Assembly: GCF_963676685.1 (NCBI RefSeq) | Contig: NC_092354.1 | Coordinates: 73,855,335 to 73,919,334, forward strand | Direction of reading: 5' to 3' | DNA length: 64,000 nucleotides | From: Mytilus edulis | Taxonomy: Eukaryota; Mollusca; Bivalvia; Mytilida; Mytilidae | Part shown: piece after piece, positions 36,561 to 48,250 of the stretch | Layout: every line of letters begins with the position of its first letter | Numbering within the stretch: position 1 is the stretch's first letter | Position numbers and translations under genes: made by a program | Notes under the pieces: generated by a model | Told to the model about the DNA's origin: nothing | The model's database searches: none | The model's input: the letters and a program-made list of their open reading frames with translations, nothing else

Positions 36561-37975
36561 ATTTTTTCAAACGTTTGTGTGTTTTTCTTACCAATGGTGT
36601 GTTTCTGAACGTTAGTGCAAAAACAAATTAAATTTCGTCTTAAAAGTACAGGTACAGAAGGTAAAACATCAATTACACGCGTAAAGCTAAAACGGCGCAA
36701 AATCAATCACCTGGAAAAAAGTACGACTGCTTAAAAATACAGGTAATACTAAGGATTATATCAATGATGTTTATTAAAAAAAAATCCAGAAACAACCAAA
36801 AAAAAATTTAAAAAAAAGTGTTGCTAAACTTTAATGGCTCAGTATAGGTTAATTTAATTATTAAGGAATTGTTTAATCTTGTCATTGTTTTAATGTCATT
36901 TACAATGATTATTTTATTTGACGACACATTTGTTCTGCTATTTTACACACGATTATCTCTGCCTTTGCCTTTACTTGTATTGAGTTATTTGAAATAGAAA
37001 AGCATGTATTTCATAATCATAAATGATAAATTTATAGAAACCACCATTGCAGAGTGCTGGAATGTGACAAGAGTTCAATGCCACCAAATATTACAATTAT
37101 AGATCACCACACAGCCTTCAACAATGAGTAAAATCAATGTCCATAATCAGCTATAAATATTACAAAACAACAATGCAAATATAGAAAAATTCAAACTAGA
37201 AAATTTCAAATAGCCCTCAGTAGAAATGATCCGAAATAGTGCGATACACAGATTATCAGTTTTGTGCATACATAATTATATTGACTGAAAAGATTCACAT
37301 TATGACTGACTAAATTATGCTATTACTAGATAAAACCGATTATCTTTACTTTTCCACTTTAAGGATGAACTACATATTTAAAAGTTCATGGTTAATCATG
37401 AAGAGACATAAAAAAAGAAATATCATTTTTTTTGTTATCTGTTAGAAGTCAAGCCTACTAAAATGGTACAGCCTCGGTGGTTTAGTATTCTTATAGAATA
37501 TTTTGCATTATAATTGTATATAAAATCTATGAAAAATTTATATGTGTTTACATGCATACGTATGTGTTTAAGTCGACTTCTGCGGGTGTCTGGGACATTC
37601 TTAATACAATGTATCTTGATATACAAAAAGCAACATGGATTTCAACCAATATTTTGTCTTTTCATAATTAATATCGAAGTTTAATTCGGTTATGTTACAA
37701 ATATAGCATATACCATACCACATCAAGAAGGGGGAAAACATTACAACTACGATGACAAAACAACTAAAAGCAACACGGTAGGGAGGAATAACACATATTG
37801 GTGTGTATGTTTATTGGACATACTGTACTTGCTAAGGCAGTATTATATACTTGCAATTATTTTAGTCAGCTACAGCTATTTAGTGGACAACAAACTCCTG
37901 TTTTGACACATCAAGTAATGAATGAGCAAGATAAATAAAATAACATGTTTAAGGTTTGAATTATAATTTTTGCAG
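36561..37975. other. No gene recognised
   Basis: AT-rich, with some sequence 5' of the transposase start that may be the element's left end; I could not define its terminal repeat. No exon is supported before 37976. Confidence 0.4.
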
Positions 37976-39573
37976 GGTGGAACGTTGCCTCCAGTATTGT
38001 ATATTCAAGCGGACAACTGCTGGCGGGAAAACAAAAATAAATATGTTTTATCGTTTTGCGAGTTACTGGTGCACATGAAAGTATTTCAAGAGGTAGACAT
38101 TTGATATCTTATAGCCCACAGTAATCATACTACTGTTAGATAATAGAATTCCTATCTAAAAAAATTCAGGGAATACAATCATGACAATGGACACACGTGT
38201 TTTTATGCCCCACCTACGATAGTAGAAGGGCATTATGTTTTCTGGTCTGTGCGTCCGTTCGTCCGTTCGTCTGTTCGTCCGTCCGTTCGTCCGTCTGTCC
38301 CGCTTCAGGTTAAAGTTTTTGGTCAAGGTAGTTTTTGATGAAGTTGAAGTCCAATCAACTTCAAACTTAGTACACATGTTCCCTATGATATAATCTTTCT
38401 AATTTTAATGCCAAATTAGAGTTTTTATCCCAATGTCACGGTCCACTGAACATAGAAAATGAAAGTGCGAGTGGGGCATTCGTGTACTGAGGACACATTC
38501 TTGTTCCTACTGAATTGATCGGTGATTCCTCCTACCATTGTTATAAGGGTCGTATCATTATGTATTAACATGAATAACTGTATCCAAATGAACATGATGA
38601 ATAAGATATAATAAAGAGAGAAAATATACCGACGGAGAATCATAATGAAAAGTCGATTAAAATAAATCATCTCAATATTCAACAGTAAAACAACTAAGAC
38701 AAACCATTACATAAAAATATAAAGTAACTCCAATACCACCGGAAAACTCGGTTAACAGCTCCTCGAGGGACACCCGTCGTATTTTTAGACTAACTGAATT
38801 CATGATATGGAACACCGTCCCTGAAATAATGTATCAAGTGTAATATATAAATACTCCACATACATCCACTATCATGACTGTCGCAATATTGCTTCAGAGA
38901 AATGTCAAAACAATTAGCAAACGAATGCACATACAAGAATCGTAATGCGGACAGTTTTAAAATATAAATCAATATAAAATTTGATAGAATTTTTTATGAA
39001 AATATTTTTTTTTGCAGGTTCACCTTTCTTTTCTGTATGTTGGACACACACATGAGGATATTGACGCCGGTTTTCAGCAAAATAGTAGATTCCCTCCGTC
39101 GAAATGACGCAGAAAAAATCCCTGAGCTTTTGGATCTCTTACCAAATCCAAGCAACTTAATTTGGCAATACGATATTAGGAACTGGCTTCAACCATTTAT
39201 TGCTGATGTACGGAAACATATCAAGCCATTACATTATAGATTTACAATGGATGAAGTATCTAATAAGATTAAACTGTGTTACAAATCCAATCATGCGGGG
39301 CCTTGGAAGATTTCAACAAGTGGAATGTTCATGTTTAACGATAAAGGTGAAGTAGAATTGCCAAAGGGTGTACCAAAAGTTTCCACGCCAGTTTTTGACA
39401 AAATATTTATCGAAAAAATTGAAAGTGGAATTAATGACTGGAAATGTCTCTTCACGGATCAAATGTCAAACGCGTTGTCTTTGCTTGCTAATATCACTGA
39501 GAAAACTAAATATTTATCTTCTTTTCAAATTAAATATTTTTCATTTGAGCAAAACATCTGGACGTTTTATTAG
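37976..39573 (+). CDS. DUF7869-type protein, C-terminal two exons, frameshifted
   Basis: Exon 37976-38092 follows acceptor TTTTTGCAG and is open for 39 codons, with LPPVLYIQADNCWRENKNKY. It is in phase 0 with a weak donor GAG|GTAGAC. Exon 39018-39573 follows acceptor TTTTTGCAG and reads VHLSFLYVGHTHEDIDAGF, then must shift frame to continue as FSKIVDSLRRNDAEKIPELL to the stop at 39571-39573. The DNCxRENKNK and VGHTHEDID motifs are hallmarks of a large family of animal proteins (DUF7869), possibly related to transposases. Their acidic and histidine residues suggest a nuclease-like fold, but function is unknown. The frame break falls at a TTTT run (39071-39074), one T too many. It could be a real inactivation or a sequence error. 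The N-terminal two thirds were not found; a possible first exon is at 26179-26238. Confidence 0.65.
38198..38510 (+). repeat. Dispersed repeat family R5
   Basis: Starts TATGCCCCACCTACGATAG, has a GGGCATTATGTTTTCTGGTC block, a CGTCCGTTCGTC-type microsatellite, and ends GAGTGGGGCATTCGTG and ACACATTCTTGTT. It lies in the intron of the DUF7869-type gene. The longer copy is at 46875-47345. Confidence 0.8.
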
Positions 39574-40049
39574 CAAACTCAACTCGAAATCGGTAATTGA
39601 CTACTTTATAATATTTATTTGTTTTTCTTTAATCATCAACTAACAACATTTAAGGTCGAAATCAATCGTTGTTGTTTCATGTATTTTCAGGAAATACGAA
39701 GAACATGACAACTAGACGCACCATATATAGCTCATATGTATATGGCTATATATGTCAAAAGAAACAGATATTTTATTCTATAATACAGGAACTAATAGAA
39801 CTCATTTTCTTTTTTGATTTGATTTGTTATATACATGAGGTATCATATTTGTTGTGGCTATTTTACCTAGCAGTTGAACAACATATGGTTTCAACAGCAA
39901 CAGAACAATTATGTTTTATTCAAAATAATGTGCATGCTTTAATATGTAATTTTCAAGAGTTTAAATTTTCTACTTGTGCTGTACTGACATTACACAGTTT
40001 GTAATTATGTTTTCTCTTGAAAAAACATTGATTTCTATCTCGTTTACTT

Positions 40050-40215
40050 TCCTTTAATTTGATGGATACACGAATACGTGGTAGCGTGATCACCCCGAGT
40101 GCGAGAGGTCGTAGTTTGGAACCAAGCAGGATGAAAACGGAGACTTTAGAATTTGTATTTGTTGCTTCTCCGCTTAGCACGCAGCATGAAGGAGTTTGAT
40201 CAAAGGATTGATTGG
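40050..40215 (+). mobile_element. Possible SINE-like segment
   Basis: CGTGGTAGCGTGATCACCCC followed by GAGAGGTCGTAGTTTGGAAC has the spacing and partial sequence of pol III A and B boxes. It is followed by about 110 bp of moderately GC-rich body. It lacks a clear tail and target duplication, so the call is weak. Confidence 0.3.
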
Positions 40216-40264
40216 CTCGAAGTGATAATGCTATGTCCGTTTCGGTGAACTGTTATCTTATGAA

Positions 40265-40490
40265 CAACGTGACGGTTGTCACATGTGAAGCAGTATTTTC
40301 TTCCCTTTCGGAGTTGCCGAGATCACCCCAAGCTTTTGGTGGGATGCGTGTTGCTTGTAGGTTTTAATTTCTTTGACGTTTCTTCCTCACTATTGTTTGT
40401 CTTTTCTTTTGTAGCCATGGCGTTAGTTTACTTTCGATTTATGAGTTTGAATGTCCCTCTTGTATCTTTTACTCCTCCTTTATGAATTAG
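40265..40490 (+). repeat. Dispersed repeat family R2, plus copy
   Basis: Contains GTGACGGTTGTCACATGTG, GATCACCCCAAGC and GCCATGGCGTTAGTTTAC in the same order as at 110-420. No reading frame is shared among copies. Confidence 0.7.
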
Positions 40491-40924
40491 CTTGTTGAAA
40501 ATCCGACTCTGCGTGTGGTTCAATTGAAAAGTAAAGTTATTTTTCATGTTACATTAACTTGTTCTTGTCCTGAATATGCATATTTATTTCCCACTGGACA
40601 GTGCGAATCACCAAGATTCATCTTTTATTTCGTATTTGAATGTTTCAAAGTCATTTAAAGTCTTGCACATGTACATTAGTTAGTGTTAATTATGACCTTC
40701 AAATCTAAGGCCCGCTATCTAACTTTGCAAAAAAAATTTAAAGCAGTATTTTCATTAGCTTGACTTGTTTGCAATATAAAAAAAAATCAGTCGAAAAGTG
40801 CATTGAGAATCACACTGCTTTTCCAAGCTTCACCTGATAAATGTTCGTCATTTTTATATTCAAGATTGACATATTTAGACGGAAAGTAAATCTTTGCAAA
40901 ATGCTGTAGAAATGGATAAATACA

Positions 40925-41595
40925 CATAATGGGGACATTTCCCCATTCCATGTATATTTTTTATTTCTTCGACATAGAAAATGACCAATTACACAGCTTG
41001 TTTTAAAGATTATTTTCATGTGGGGAAATTTCCCCAATATTGTTAAGTGTTCACGTATGTGTTGTCTTCCTGTATGGATGTTTTCCCACTACTTGTAATT
41101 TAATGGGGAAATTTCCCCATTTCGTATTCTTTTATCACCATATTGAAAGTCATATTTAATTTGGGGATATTTCCCCACTTTATTCATGATGTTAATTACA
41201 GTTACTTACACATACTTCTCAAACTTATAATTATATTTGAAGAAAAGTGTGGATATTTCCCCATTCTGAAGGTCTTTTTTCTGGGGATATTTCCCCAGTC
41301 TAAAGGTCATTTTATTCCGGGGATATTTCCCCATTTTCATTTATTTTTAAATTCATTATGATAATAGATGAGGAAAAATTTCAATGAGTTTCATCATTCT
41401 TTGTTGCTGCATGAATATAAAGTTAACATCAGGTGTAAATCTGGATAAATTTTCACTAATTTTTAGCAACTGAATCGCCTCGCTTCTTCAAATAAAGAAG
41501 TTTTTTACAATAAACGTTGACAATCTTTTTGTTTACCGAATTTGAAACCACACTAAAAAGAGAATAAAATAGATTTTCCCTTTTTCAAATAGAAC
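40925..41595 (-). repeat. Palindrome-array element, copy 2 (inverted)
   Basis: At least seven palindromes of the type GGGGAAATTTCCCC or GGGGATATTTCCCC stand at irregular 40-100 bp spacing. The right edge, read on the minus strand, is AACGCGTTCTATTTGAAAAA followed by CTATTTTATTCTCTTTTT and GGTTTCAAATTCGG. It matches the left edge of copy 1 (18882). It is followed directly by an R1 copy broken at the same place (ACTAGTAATTTTGG). Confidence 0.7.
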
Positions 41596-42133
41596 GCGTT
41601 ACTAGTAATTTTGGGGCCCTTTATAGCTTGTTGTTCGGTGTGAGCCAAGGCTCCGTGTTGAAGACCGTACATTGACCTATAATGGTTTACTTTAAAAAAA
41701 AAAAAAAAAAAAGTTATTGGAAGGAGATTTGTCTCATTGGCACTCACACCACATCTTCTTATATCTAAAACATCATAACTGACAATATATGATAACATTT
41801 TTTTTAACGTATTAATTTTTCTATTTTGCTTAATGTTTTGTTACTTTTCCTGATTTGTATTTCTTAATTAATTTATGAGATATTAACATCAGTTAATCAC
41901 GGTAACCTACATTTATACCCTATATCTGAGGTTCTGGAGGGGAGTTACAGAACAGAGAAATAAACCTCCAGAAAATAAAGGACAAACACATTAAAGAACA
42001 GCCATAAAAAAGTAAAAAAAATAAGAGTTGGTTTCCTACCTTAGCTGTATTTGGCAAAACTTTTAGGAATTTTGGTTCTCAATGATCTTCAACTTCTTAC
42101 TTTATTTGGCCTTTTTAACTGTTTTGGATTCGA

Positions 42134-42177
42134 GCGTCACTGATGAGTCTTTTGTAGACGAAACGCGCGTCTGGCGT
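42134..42177 (+). ncRNA. Hammerhead ribozyme motif (intact core)
   Basis: The conserved CTGATGA (42140-42146) and GAAA (42160-42163) flank a 4-bp stem II, GTCT/AGAC with loop TTTGT. Stem I is formed by GCGTCA (42134-42139) with TGGCGT (42172-42177), six pairs including two G-U. The predicted cleavage site is after GTC at 42171. Stem III is only CGC/GCG with no loop nucleotides, so a single molecule cannot close it. Known hammerheads with such short stems act as dimers through the self-complementary ACGCGCGT. All core residues are present. The surrounding repeat (about 42030-42215) is also found, decayed, at 52835-53010. Confidence 0.75.
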
Positions 42178-42357
42178 ATATACAAAATTTAGTCCTGGTA
42201 TTTATGATGAGTTTATTTTCTAACAAATAAAGAATAGAGTATAATTGGCAAGAAAAAGGTAAATAAAGAATAGACAATAAATACTATAAACTTAATCATA
42301 CAGGAACGAACAAACTCTCATTCAAACCCTCAAATCAGTGGGACAAATGATTAAAAG

Positions 42358-43691
42358 TTAAGTACGTACCGGACAGTAACAAACACAGGAGTCTATTCCA
42401 TTAGGTATATAACTACATCCCTTATAGGAACAATCGTCTTTGATTCCCTGGGAACAGTCTTCATCTGCATTTCTCTTCTCAACAGCTAGAATGAAGATAA
42501 TCATAATGAAATGCACAATTTGAATAGGTCATTTAAAAAGGGCACTGAATAAAACATAGATTTATTTAATTCAACAAAAAGAAATGTTAACATGTAGACA
42601 CTCCTGCAGTACTTTGTTTGGAACTAAATTAGGAAATTTCGAGAATGCAACTAAGCAATTACAACAATCTCTTAGCGTTCCTAATGACGTGTTTGATGTG
42701 TACTAACATCAAGACGGGTGGCACTAATCCTGCATGAAGACGGGTGCCACTAATCCTTTAGATGTAGAAATTCAGGAACAATAAAAACTAAAGAGTACCG
42801 AAAATAAACCAAACCAGACGCAAAAAACAACGCTAAAAGATTTAAACAAAATAGGACCATGAAATAGCGGATGTTCTTCATTACGTACGTAGTGGATTGC
42901 CTGTTGGTTTCTTATTCATAAAGTCAAAACAATTCTCGTAATATTATTATGTAGGGTATAATCTATATTTTTGTTCCAAATATGAATTACAATTTATATA
43001 TTTTTAGTCTTATTAGGTTGCTTTGGAATTATAATTCATGTCCTTTTATGTTTACATTGGTAACTATATACTGTGGATTCATTAATATTCGTTGGATACC
43101 AATTTTCGTGGGTTTCGTGGGTACAGATGAACCACGAACTTAAATGCTCAAAGAATAACATATTTTAAATAGGCTTAGTATACAGAGATTGGCAAAACCA
43201 CGAAATAAAATATCCACGAATAGGCAAATTTTAGCAAAACCACAAAATCAAATATCCACGATTATGCTAATTTTAGCAATCCACGAAAAACAATACCCTA
43301 GAAAATAAACGAATCAACAGTACTATTCTTTTGTCAAGTAATATTTGGAATATCCACTTGTCAATAGAATTTTAGAATCATATTATTGTAATTATTGAAC
43401 AGTTCCACGTTCCAAGTATATAGTTGATTACACATGGGTTTCGAGCTAAAATATACATTGTTTGCACTGTTAGAAAACATAATTCATATACTGTCATTTT
43501 GTACAGTATGGGGTATTTTTTATGTAGAAAATATGGATAAAAGGAGATATACTAGATTTAACCACTTTTCTTTTAAGGAAATAACCCTCTTATATTAGAG
43601 CATTAATGCTAAAAACATACTTACATATCCCGCTGGTTACTTGTTGAACACAGACTAATACTATTGTCAAAAGAAGCATTGCTCTTGCCAT
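42358..43691 (-). CDS. Secreted six-cysteine peptide precursor, paralogue 2
   Basis: Two exons: 43625-43691 (ATG at 43691) and 42358-42485 (stop TAA), with a 1139-bp phase-1 intron, donor GTAAGT and acceptor TTCTAG. The precursor is 64 residues: a 22-residue signal peptide nearly identical to paralogue 1 (MARAMLLLTIVL), SVEKR, then a 37-residue mature peptide starting NADEDC. Cysteine spacing is the same, C-x7-C-x4-C-x9-C-x-C-x-C, and net charge by residue count is again about -3. Relative to paralogue 1, the mature region differs at roughly ten positions, none a cysteine, while the flanking promoter and 3' sequence remain alignable. That pattern fits a duplicated locus under constraint on its scaffold. 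A 250-bp MITE sits in the intron. Function unknown; secretion and furin-like processing are inferred. Confidence 0.8.
43071..43320. mobile_element. 250-bp MITE, TA target duplication
   Basis: Ends CTGTGGATTCATT and AACGAATCAACAG are inverted repeats, and TA flanks both sides (43069-43070, 43321-43322). The interior has repeated CCACGAA motifs in both orientations. It is a Tc1/mariner-type non-autonomous element lying in the intron of peptide paralogue 2. I recognise it as common in bivalves. Confidence 0.85.
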
Positions 43692-44270
43692 GTTGTAACG
43701 GTATTATCAGAACTACTAACTGATACTGATGTCAAACGTCGAATGATGAACGAGTACACTGTATGTTACATTTTATTGAAAATCGAATTTTTATCTTTCT
43801 CAGCAGTTTCGGAGCCCTCAATCTAAATAAAAAAATATATTAAAACGATAAAATATGATTCTCATTGTAATATACTGTAATATGATGCCCAATCAATACC
43901 TCTAAAGTCAAACATCCCCCACAATTAACTGTGAAGAAGCAATACCAGCTGTCTACAGATATACAAACAATAGATGTCAATAATTGTCACGATCCTCATT
44001 AAACGTTATGATTTCAGAACGAAAAATCAAAACAAATTCAATTTTATTACATGCAGATATAAATGATTGAAATAATGTAAATGTATGGTGGTTTTGTTCA
44101 CGAAACGTTTTTTTTTTGGGAGAAGGAAGAGGTTGTTGTTGCAGATTTTTAGTTTGGTATGAGTGTGTGTTTAAGATATTTGTAGAATGGTAGGGACATT
44201 TATTTATTGTTAAATCGATGGATACATTAAGAAATAATGAATAAAAAACACTGGTACATGTCGCGGACAA
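43692..44270 (-). promoter_or_regulatory. Duplicated upstream region of peptide gene 2
   Basis: It aligns collinearly with 11006-11730 upstream of paralogue 1, including GATGAACGAGTACACTG directly 5' of the gene and CAATACCAGCTGTCTACAGA further out. Conserved blocks in this region are the best candidates for shared regulatory sites. Confidence 0.5.
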
Positions 44271-44504
44271 ATTTTAGAACTAGTATTCCGATAGTTACAT
44301 AGCACAAAACAGACAATCTAAAAAAAATACAGCTAAGCAATATAAAACAAAACGTATGCACACAATAGATAGAAAACAGATTGAGCAATACGAATTTCAA
44401 CAAAATCAGAAAGCGAACCTAAATATAACAGAACATAACACTTATTTAGTACCAGTTTTGTGTAGATGCACATAAAGGAAAACAAATATATTATATTGAC
44501 AAAA

Positions 44505-44690
44505 AAAAGTAAAATCACAAAAATACTGAACTCGGAGGAAATTCAAATCGGAAAGTCCATAATCACATGGCAAAATCAAATGACAAAACACATACAAAAC
44601 GACTGGACAAGATCTGTCATATTCCTGACTTGGAACAGGCATTTTCAAATGTAGAATTTGGTGGATTAAACCTGGTTTTATAGCGCTAAA
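44505..44690 (-). repeat. Dispersed repeat family R4
   Basis: Carries AAATCACAAAAATACTGAAC, CTGACTTGGAACAGGCATTT and GTGGATTAAACCTGGT, the blocks of the copy at 18490-18660. Confidence 0.75.
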
Positions 44691-45221
44691 CCTCTCACAT
44701 TGTTGACAGTCTCATCAAATACCGTTATATTTACAATGATGCGTGAACTAAACAGACATAATAAATAAAATAGTCAAAATACGGGTACAGCAGTCATCAT
44801 CGTGTAACAATTTTAAAAGGTTTTTGAAAGATGCTTCATTAAAATTAATTATTGCAAAAAGGAAAAATTCAATTTTTAAGTAAGACCTGTACGTACACCA
44901 AATGGGGGAATAATTGAATGTTGTTACTTCTTAATGTTTATCTTTTTTCTATTGGGATTGGTTGTTTGCTATGCTAAATTTTGTTTATTAACATAAACCC
45001 ATGCTTTGTTTATTAAAGGAACGATATTCGTAACAATTGTATTTGTAATATTATCTTCATTTGTTTTTTTTTGTTCAGTTCCAGGTATTTGTATGATCAC
45101 GAATATAATAGTATTGAATATGTTAATACTTGATTATAAGCAAAAACAGTCGTAAAAAATAAACCGAGTGTTTCAATAACCATTGAAACATGTTTCTTTA
45201 TATATATATATATATAAAAGA
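44691..45221. other. Intergenic, nothing recognised
   Basis: AT-rich sequence ending in a short TA microsatellite at 45200-45217. Confidence 0.4.
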
Positions 45222-45470
45222 AGATGTGGTATGATTGTCAATGTGACAACCATCCACAAGAGACCAAAATGACACAGAAATTAACAACTAAAGGTCACCG
45301 TATGGCCTTCAACAATGAACAAAGCTCATACCTCATAGTCAGCCATAAAAGGCCCCAAAATGACAATGTAAAACAATTCAAACGAGAAAACTAACGGCCT
45401 TATTTATATAAAAAAAATGAACGAAAAACAAATATGTAACACATAAACAAACGACAACTACTGGTTACAG
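45222..45470 (-). repeat. Repeat family R1, inverted long variant
   Basis: Inverted match of 32560-32790: GAAGATGTGGTATGATTG, CAAGAGACCAAAATGACAC, GGTCACCGTATGGCCTTC and AGGCCCCAAAATGACAATG in order. Confidence 0.8.
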
Positions 45471-46623
45471 GCATTATATTCTAATTCGCCAGCTCAAACG
45501 AATATAAATTATTTAATAAATAAAACAGCACATAAATAGGATAAGTGTGTCTACAGCTGTAGAAGCCTTTAATTTTAATTTTACATTCAATATGATTCTC
45601 AAACTAAAGTCCTTCATTATAAGTTCAGGCACACTACTAATCCAATCATACACTTACAATAAAACAGCAATATACAGTAACACAATCAAAAACTATCTAC
45701 AAAAGAGGAAAAATTCATATTATATTGACCTGAAAGAAGTATAATATTGACTGAGGACGAAGTCCGATGTCGATATACTTCTTTGGGTCGATATGTCCTG
45801 TATTGACATTTTACAAAGGCTATATTTGTTATATTATTAATTTCAGACCATTATTCATATTTGTATCTGAATCGTCATTTGATTTTGTTTGAATTTTATA
45901 GATATCAGATTGTCTCCTTGACAATAACAATAAATTAGTTGTTATTCAATTTATTTATTTTTTGTTTTTCATCTAATGTATTTGAAGATATTTTTTCGTC
46001 AAAAAATCGATCATAGATATCATTTGTTTCAAAACGTTTAACGATATCCTGAAATTCATTACATGACGTCACAAAGTAAATCGGTTTTTATATATTCTAA
46101 AAATAACCGTGCAATATGATTTTTGCTATCCGCCGTTTTCTCTCTACCTTCGAAAATATAGTTTAACATGTGACTATCCCTAAACGAATCAAATTTGTTA
46201 AAATATACAAATTCATAATATAATGTAATATATGCATATACTCCTATGAACGGTGGGTGGGTTAACAAAACAACGAATGCTATTACGTTGAACTATAGGC
46301 AAACTTCGAAAAACTTTATTTTCTCAAACTAACCCCTTAAGTAATACCTACTCATGCTTTTGTCGAACATCATGAGGGCATATACCCGTAAAACCGGCAT
46401 TACGGGTAAATGCCATCCAATCAAATTGAACATAAACACACACCACGTGCTTGATATAAACACACACACACGTGTTTGTAGTAAACAATCACTTTACGGT
46501 TACAACGTCATGTGACCAATAACTTTAATAAATATATTTATATATCACTATTTAAAATTCTACTAATCAGTTTTAAAGAGATCGAAATACGGCTATCGAC
46601 AGCTTGTAATATAGCAGATCTAC
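45471..46623. other. Intergenic, nothing firmly recognised
   Basis: Short frames only. A small inverted motif (GGGCATATACCCGTAAAACC..ACGGGTAAATGCC) at 46377-46416 may be a relic of a foldback element. Confidence 0.35.
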
Positions 46624-46787
46624 ACAACAGTAGCGGATGCAGGGCAGGATAATCGTAGAGGGTGTATGCCACCCACAAATTAGGAAAGACATATAACGTT
46701 TTTAGCATAAAATCGTTCAAATAATTTTTCTCTCTTGGTAAAATGGAATTACGACCCCCCCCCCGGATCTGCCCCTGTTTGTACAAT
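46624..46787. mobile_element. Small TIR element relic
   Basis: CAACAGTAGCGGATGCAGGGC on the left and CCCCCCGGATCTGCCCCTGT on the right are imperfect inverted ends, resembling the GGATCCA-ended element at 27890-28024. No coding sequence. Confidence 0.5.
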
Positions 46788-46874
46788 CTTCTTTCGAATA
46801 CTGATTATTGTATGGACGCAAATCGTAAAAGCTAAATTATCTGTCTGTACATAATCATGATAATGTATGTTTGT

Positions 46875-47345
46875 TATGCCCCACCTACGATATAAGAGGG
46901 GCATTATGTTTTCTGGTCTGTGCGTCCGTCTGTGCGTCCGTCCGTTCGTTCGTCTGTGCGTCCGTTTGTCCCGCTTCAGGTTTAAGTTTATGGTCAAGGC
47001 AGTTTTTGATGAAGCTGAAGTCCAATCAACTTGAGGCTTAGTGCACTTGTTGCCTATGATATGATCTTTTCAATATTAAAGCCAAATAAGACTTTTGTAC
47101 CCAATTTTACGGTCCACTGAACATAGAAAATGAAAGTGAGAGTTTGAGGTTAAAGTGTTTGGTCGAGGTAGTTTTTGATGAAGTTGAAGTCCAATCAACT
47201 TGAAACTTAGTACACATGTTCCCTATGATATGATCTTTCTCATATTAAGGTCAAATTAGATTTTTTACCCAATTGCACGGTCCATTGATCATTTAAAATG
47301 ATAGTGCGAGTGGGGCATCCATGTACTTTGGACACATTCTTGTTT
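46875..47345 (+). repeat. Dispersed repeat family R5, longest copy
   Basis: Starts TTATGCCCCACCTACGATA and ends TTTGGACACATTCTTGTT, with an internal ~155-bp direct duplication: GGTCGAGGTAGTTTTTGATG repeats the earlier GGTCAAGGCAGTTTTTGATG. It abuts the broken end of a Penelope-like fragment. Confidence 0.8.
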
Positions 47346-48250
47346 TAAAATAATTCATATGTTTAAGGAGTTGAATAAAAAAAGACACCGAACTCTTAGA
47401 AAATTCAAAACCACTGTGCATATTTTTCCTGGCTAGACAGTAGGGTATGTTTCTTTTTGTATGCGCTGGATGGCAGGACTGGAAGTTTAAATACTGGTGT
47501 GTGTCAGTGTCTTTATAATGCGTATCCGTTTTAAAACCAGTGCCTCCTTTAATAACCATAATATCCAGGAATGATAGTCTGTGAGAATTTACTTCCATGG
47601 TGAACTTTATAGATGTATGGAGACTGTTAAGAATATCCGTTCTTCATCGGATTTTATCCAAATGATAAAGCAGTCGTCAACATATCTTTTCCAGGAGGTT
47701 TCAAATTGCCTGGCCATTTCTATATCAAATGCATTCTCAATCTCCTGATACAATTTCTGTTCTAAAAAACCCATTACTAGTGTAGCGTAAGTTGGGACAA
47801 ATTTTGTACCCATAGCAGTTCCTCTCGTTTGTGTATAATTTTTCCCATCAAAATAAAATGTATTGATTTCCGAAATGAATTTTACGGAATCTAAAATGAA
47901 ATCGATGGTAAAACGACTGGATATTGCTTCTCTGTTTTTCTTTCCAATATTTAACAGCTGTAACACCCAAACCATGAGGTATATTAGTATACAAACGTGT
48001 TACATCGAAACTTACAAGACTGGCATTCTCCAATGCAGTCTTTCGTAGATGTGATAAATCGATGTCACCTCTAATGTAAATTGGTATATAGAAACATAAA
48101 GGTTTTAGTATTCTGTCGATAAAGTTACTTAGGCGGTGAGTCGTACAAATTGGGCAAGTCCTTAAGGGTCTCAGTTTAAGATCTGCAGGGTTCTGAAGTT
48201 TAATATATTCATTATTTTCAAAATTGCTCCTTGACTGTTTTTTTGTATTT
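47345..48250 (-). pseudogene. Penelope-like reverse transcriptase fragment
   Basis: The minus-strand sequence encodes a broken RT. In order it shows SLVSFDVTRLYTNIPHGLGV (first catalytic aspartate), then TRGTAMGTKFVPTYA, then WKRYVDDCFIIW (YVDD active site). After a frameshift near 47600 comes SHRLSFLDIMVIKGG, followed by HQYLNFQSCHPAHTKRNIPY. This motif series, especially the GTAMG block and the HP..K segment after the active site, is that of Penelope-like elements. At least two frameshifts separate the blocks. The GIY-YIG endonuclease is absent, cut off where repeat R5 begins. Confidence 0.8.
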
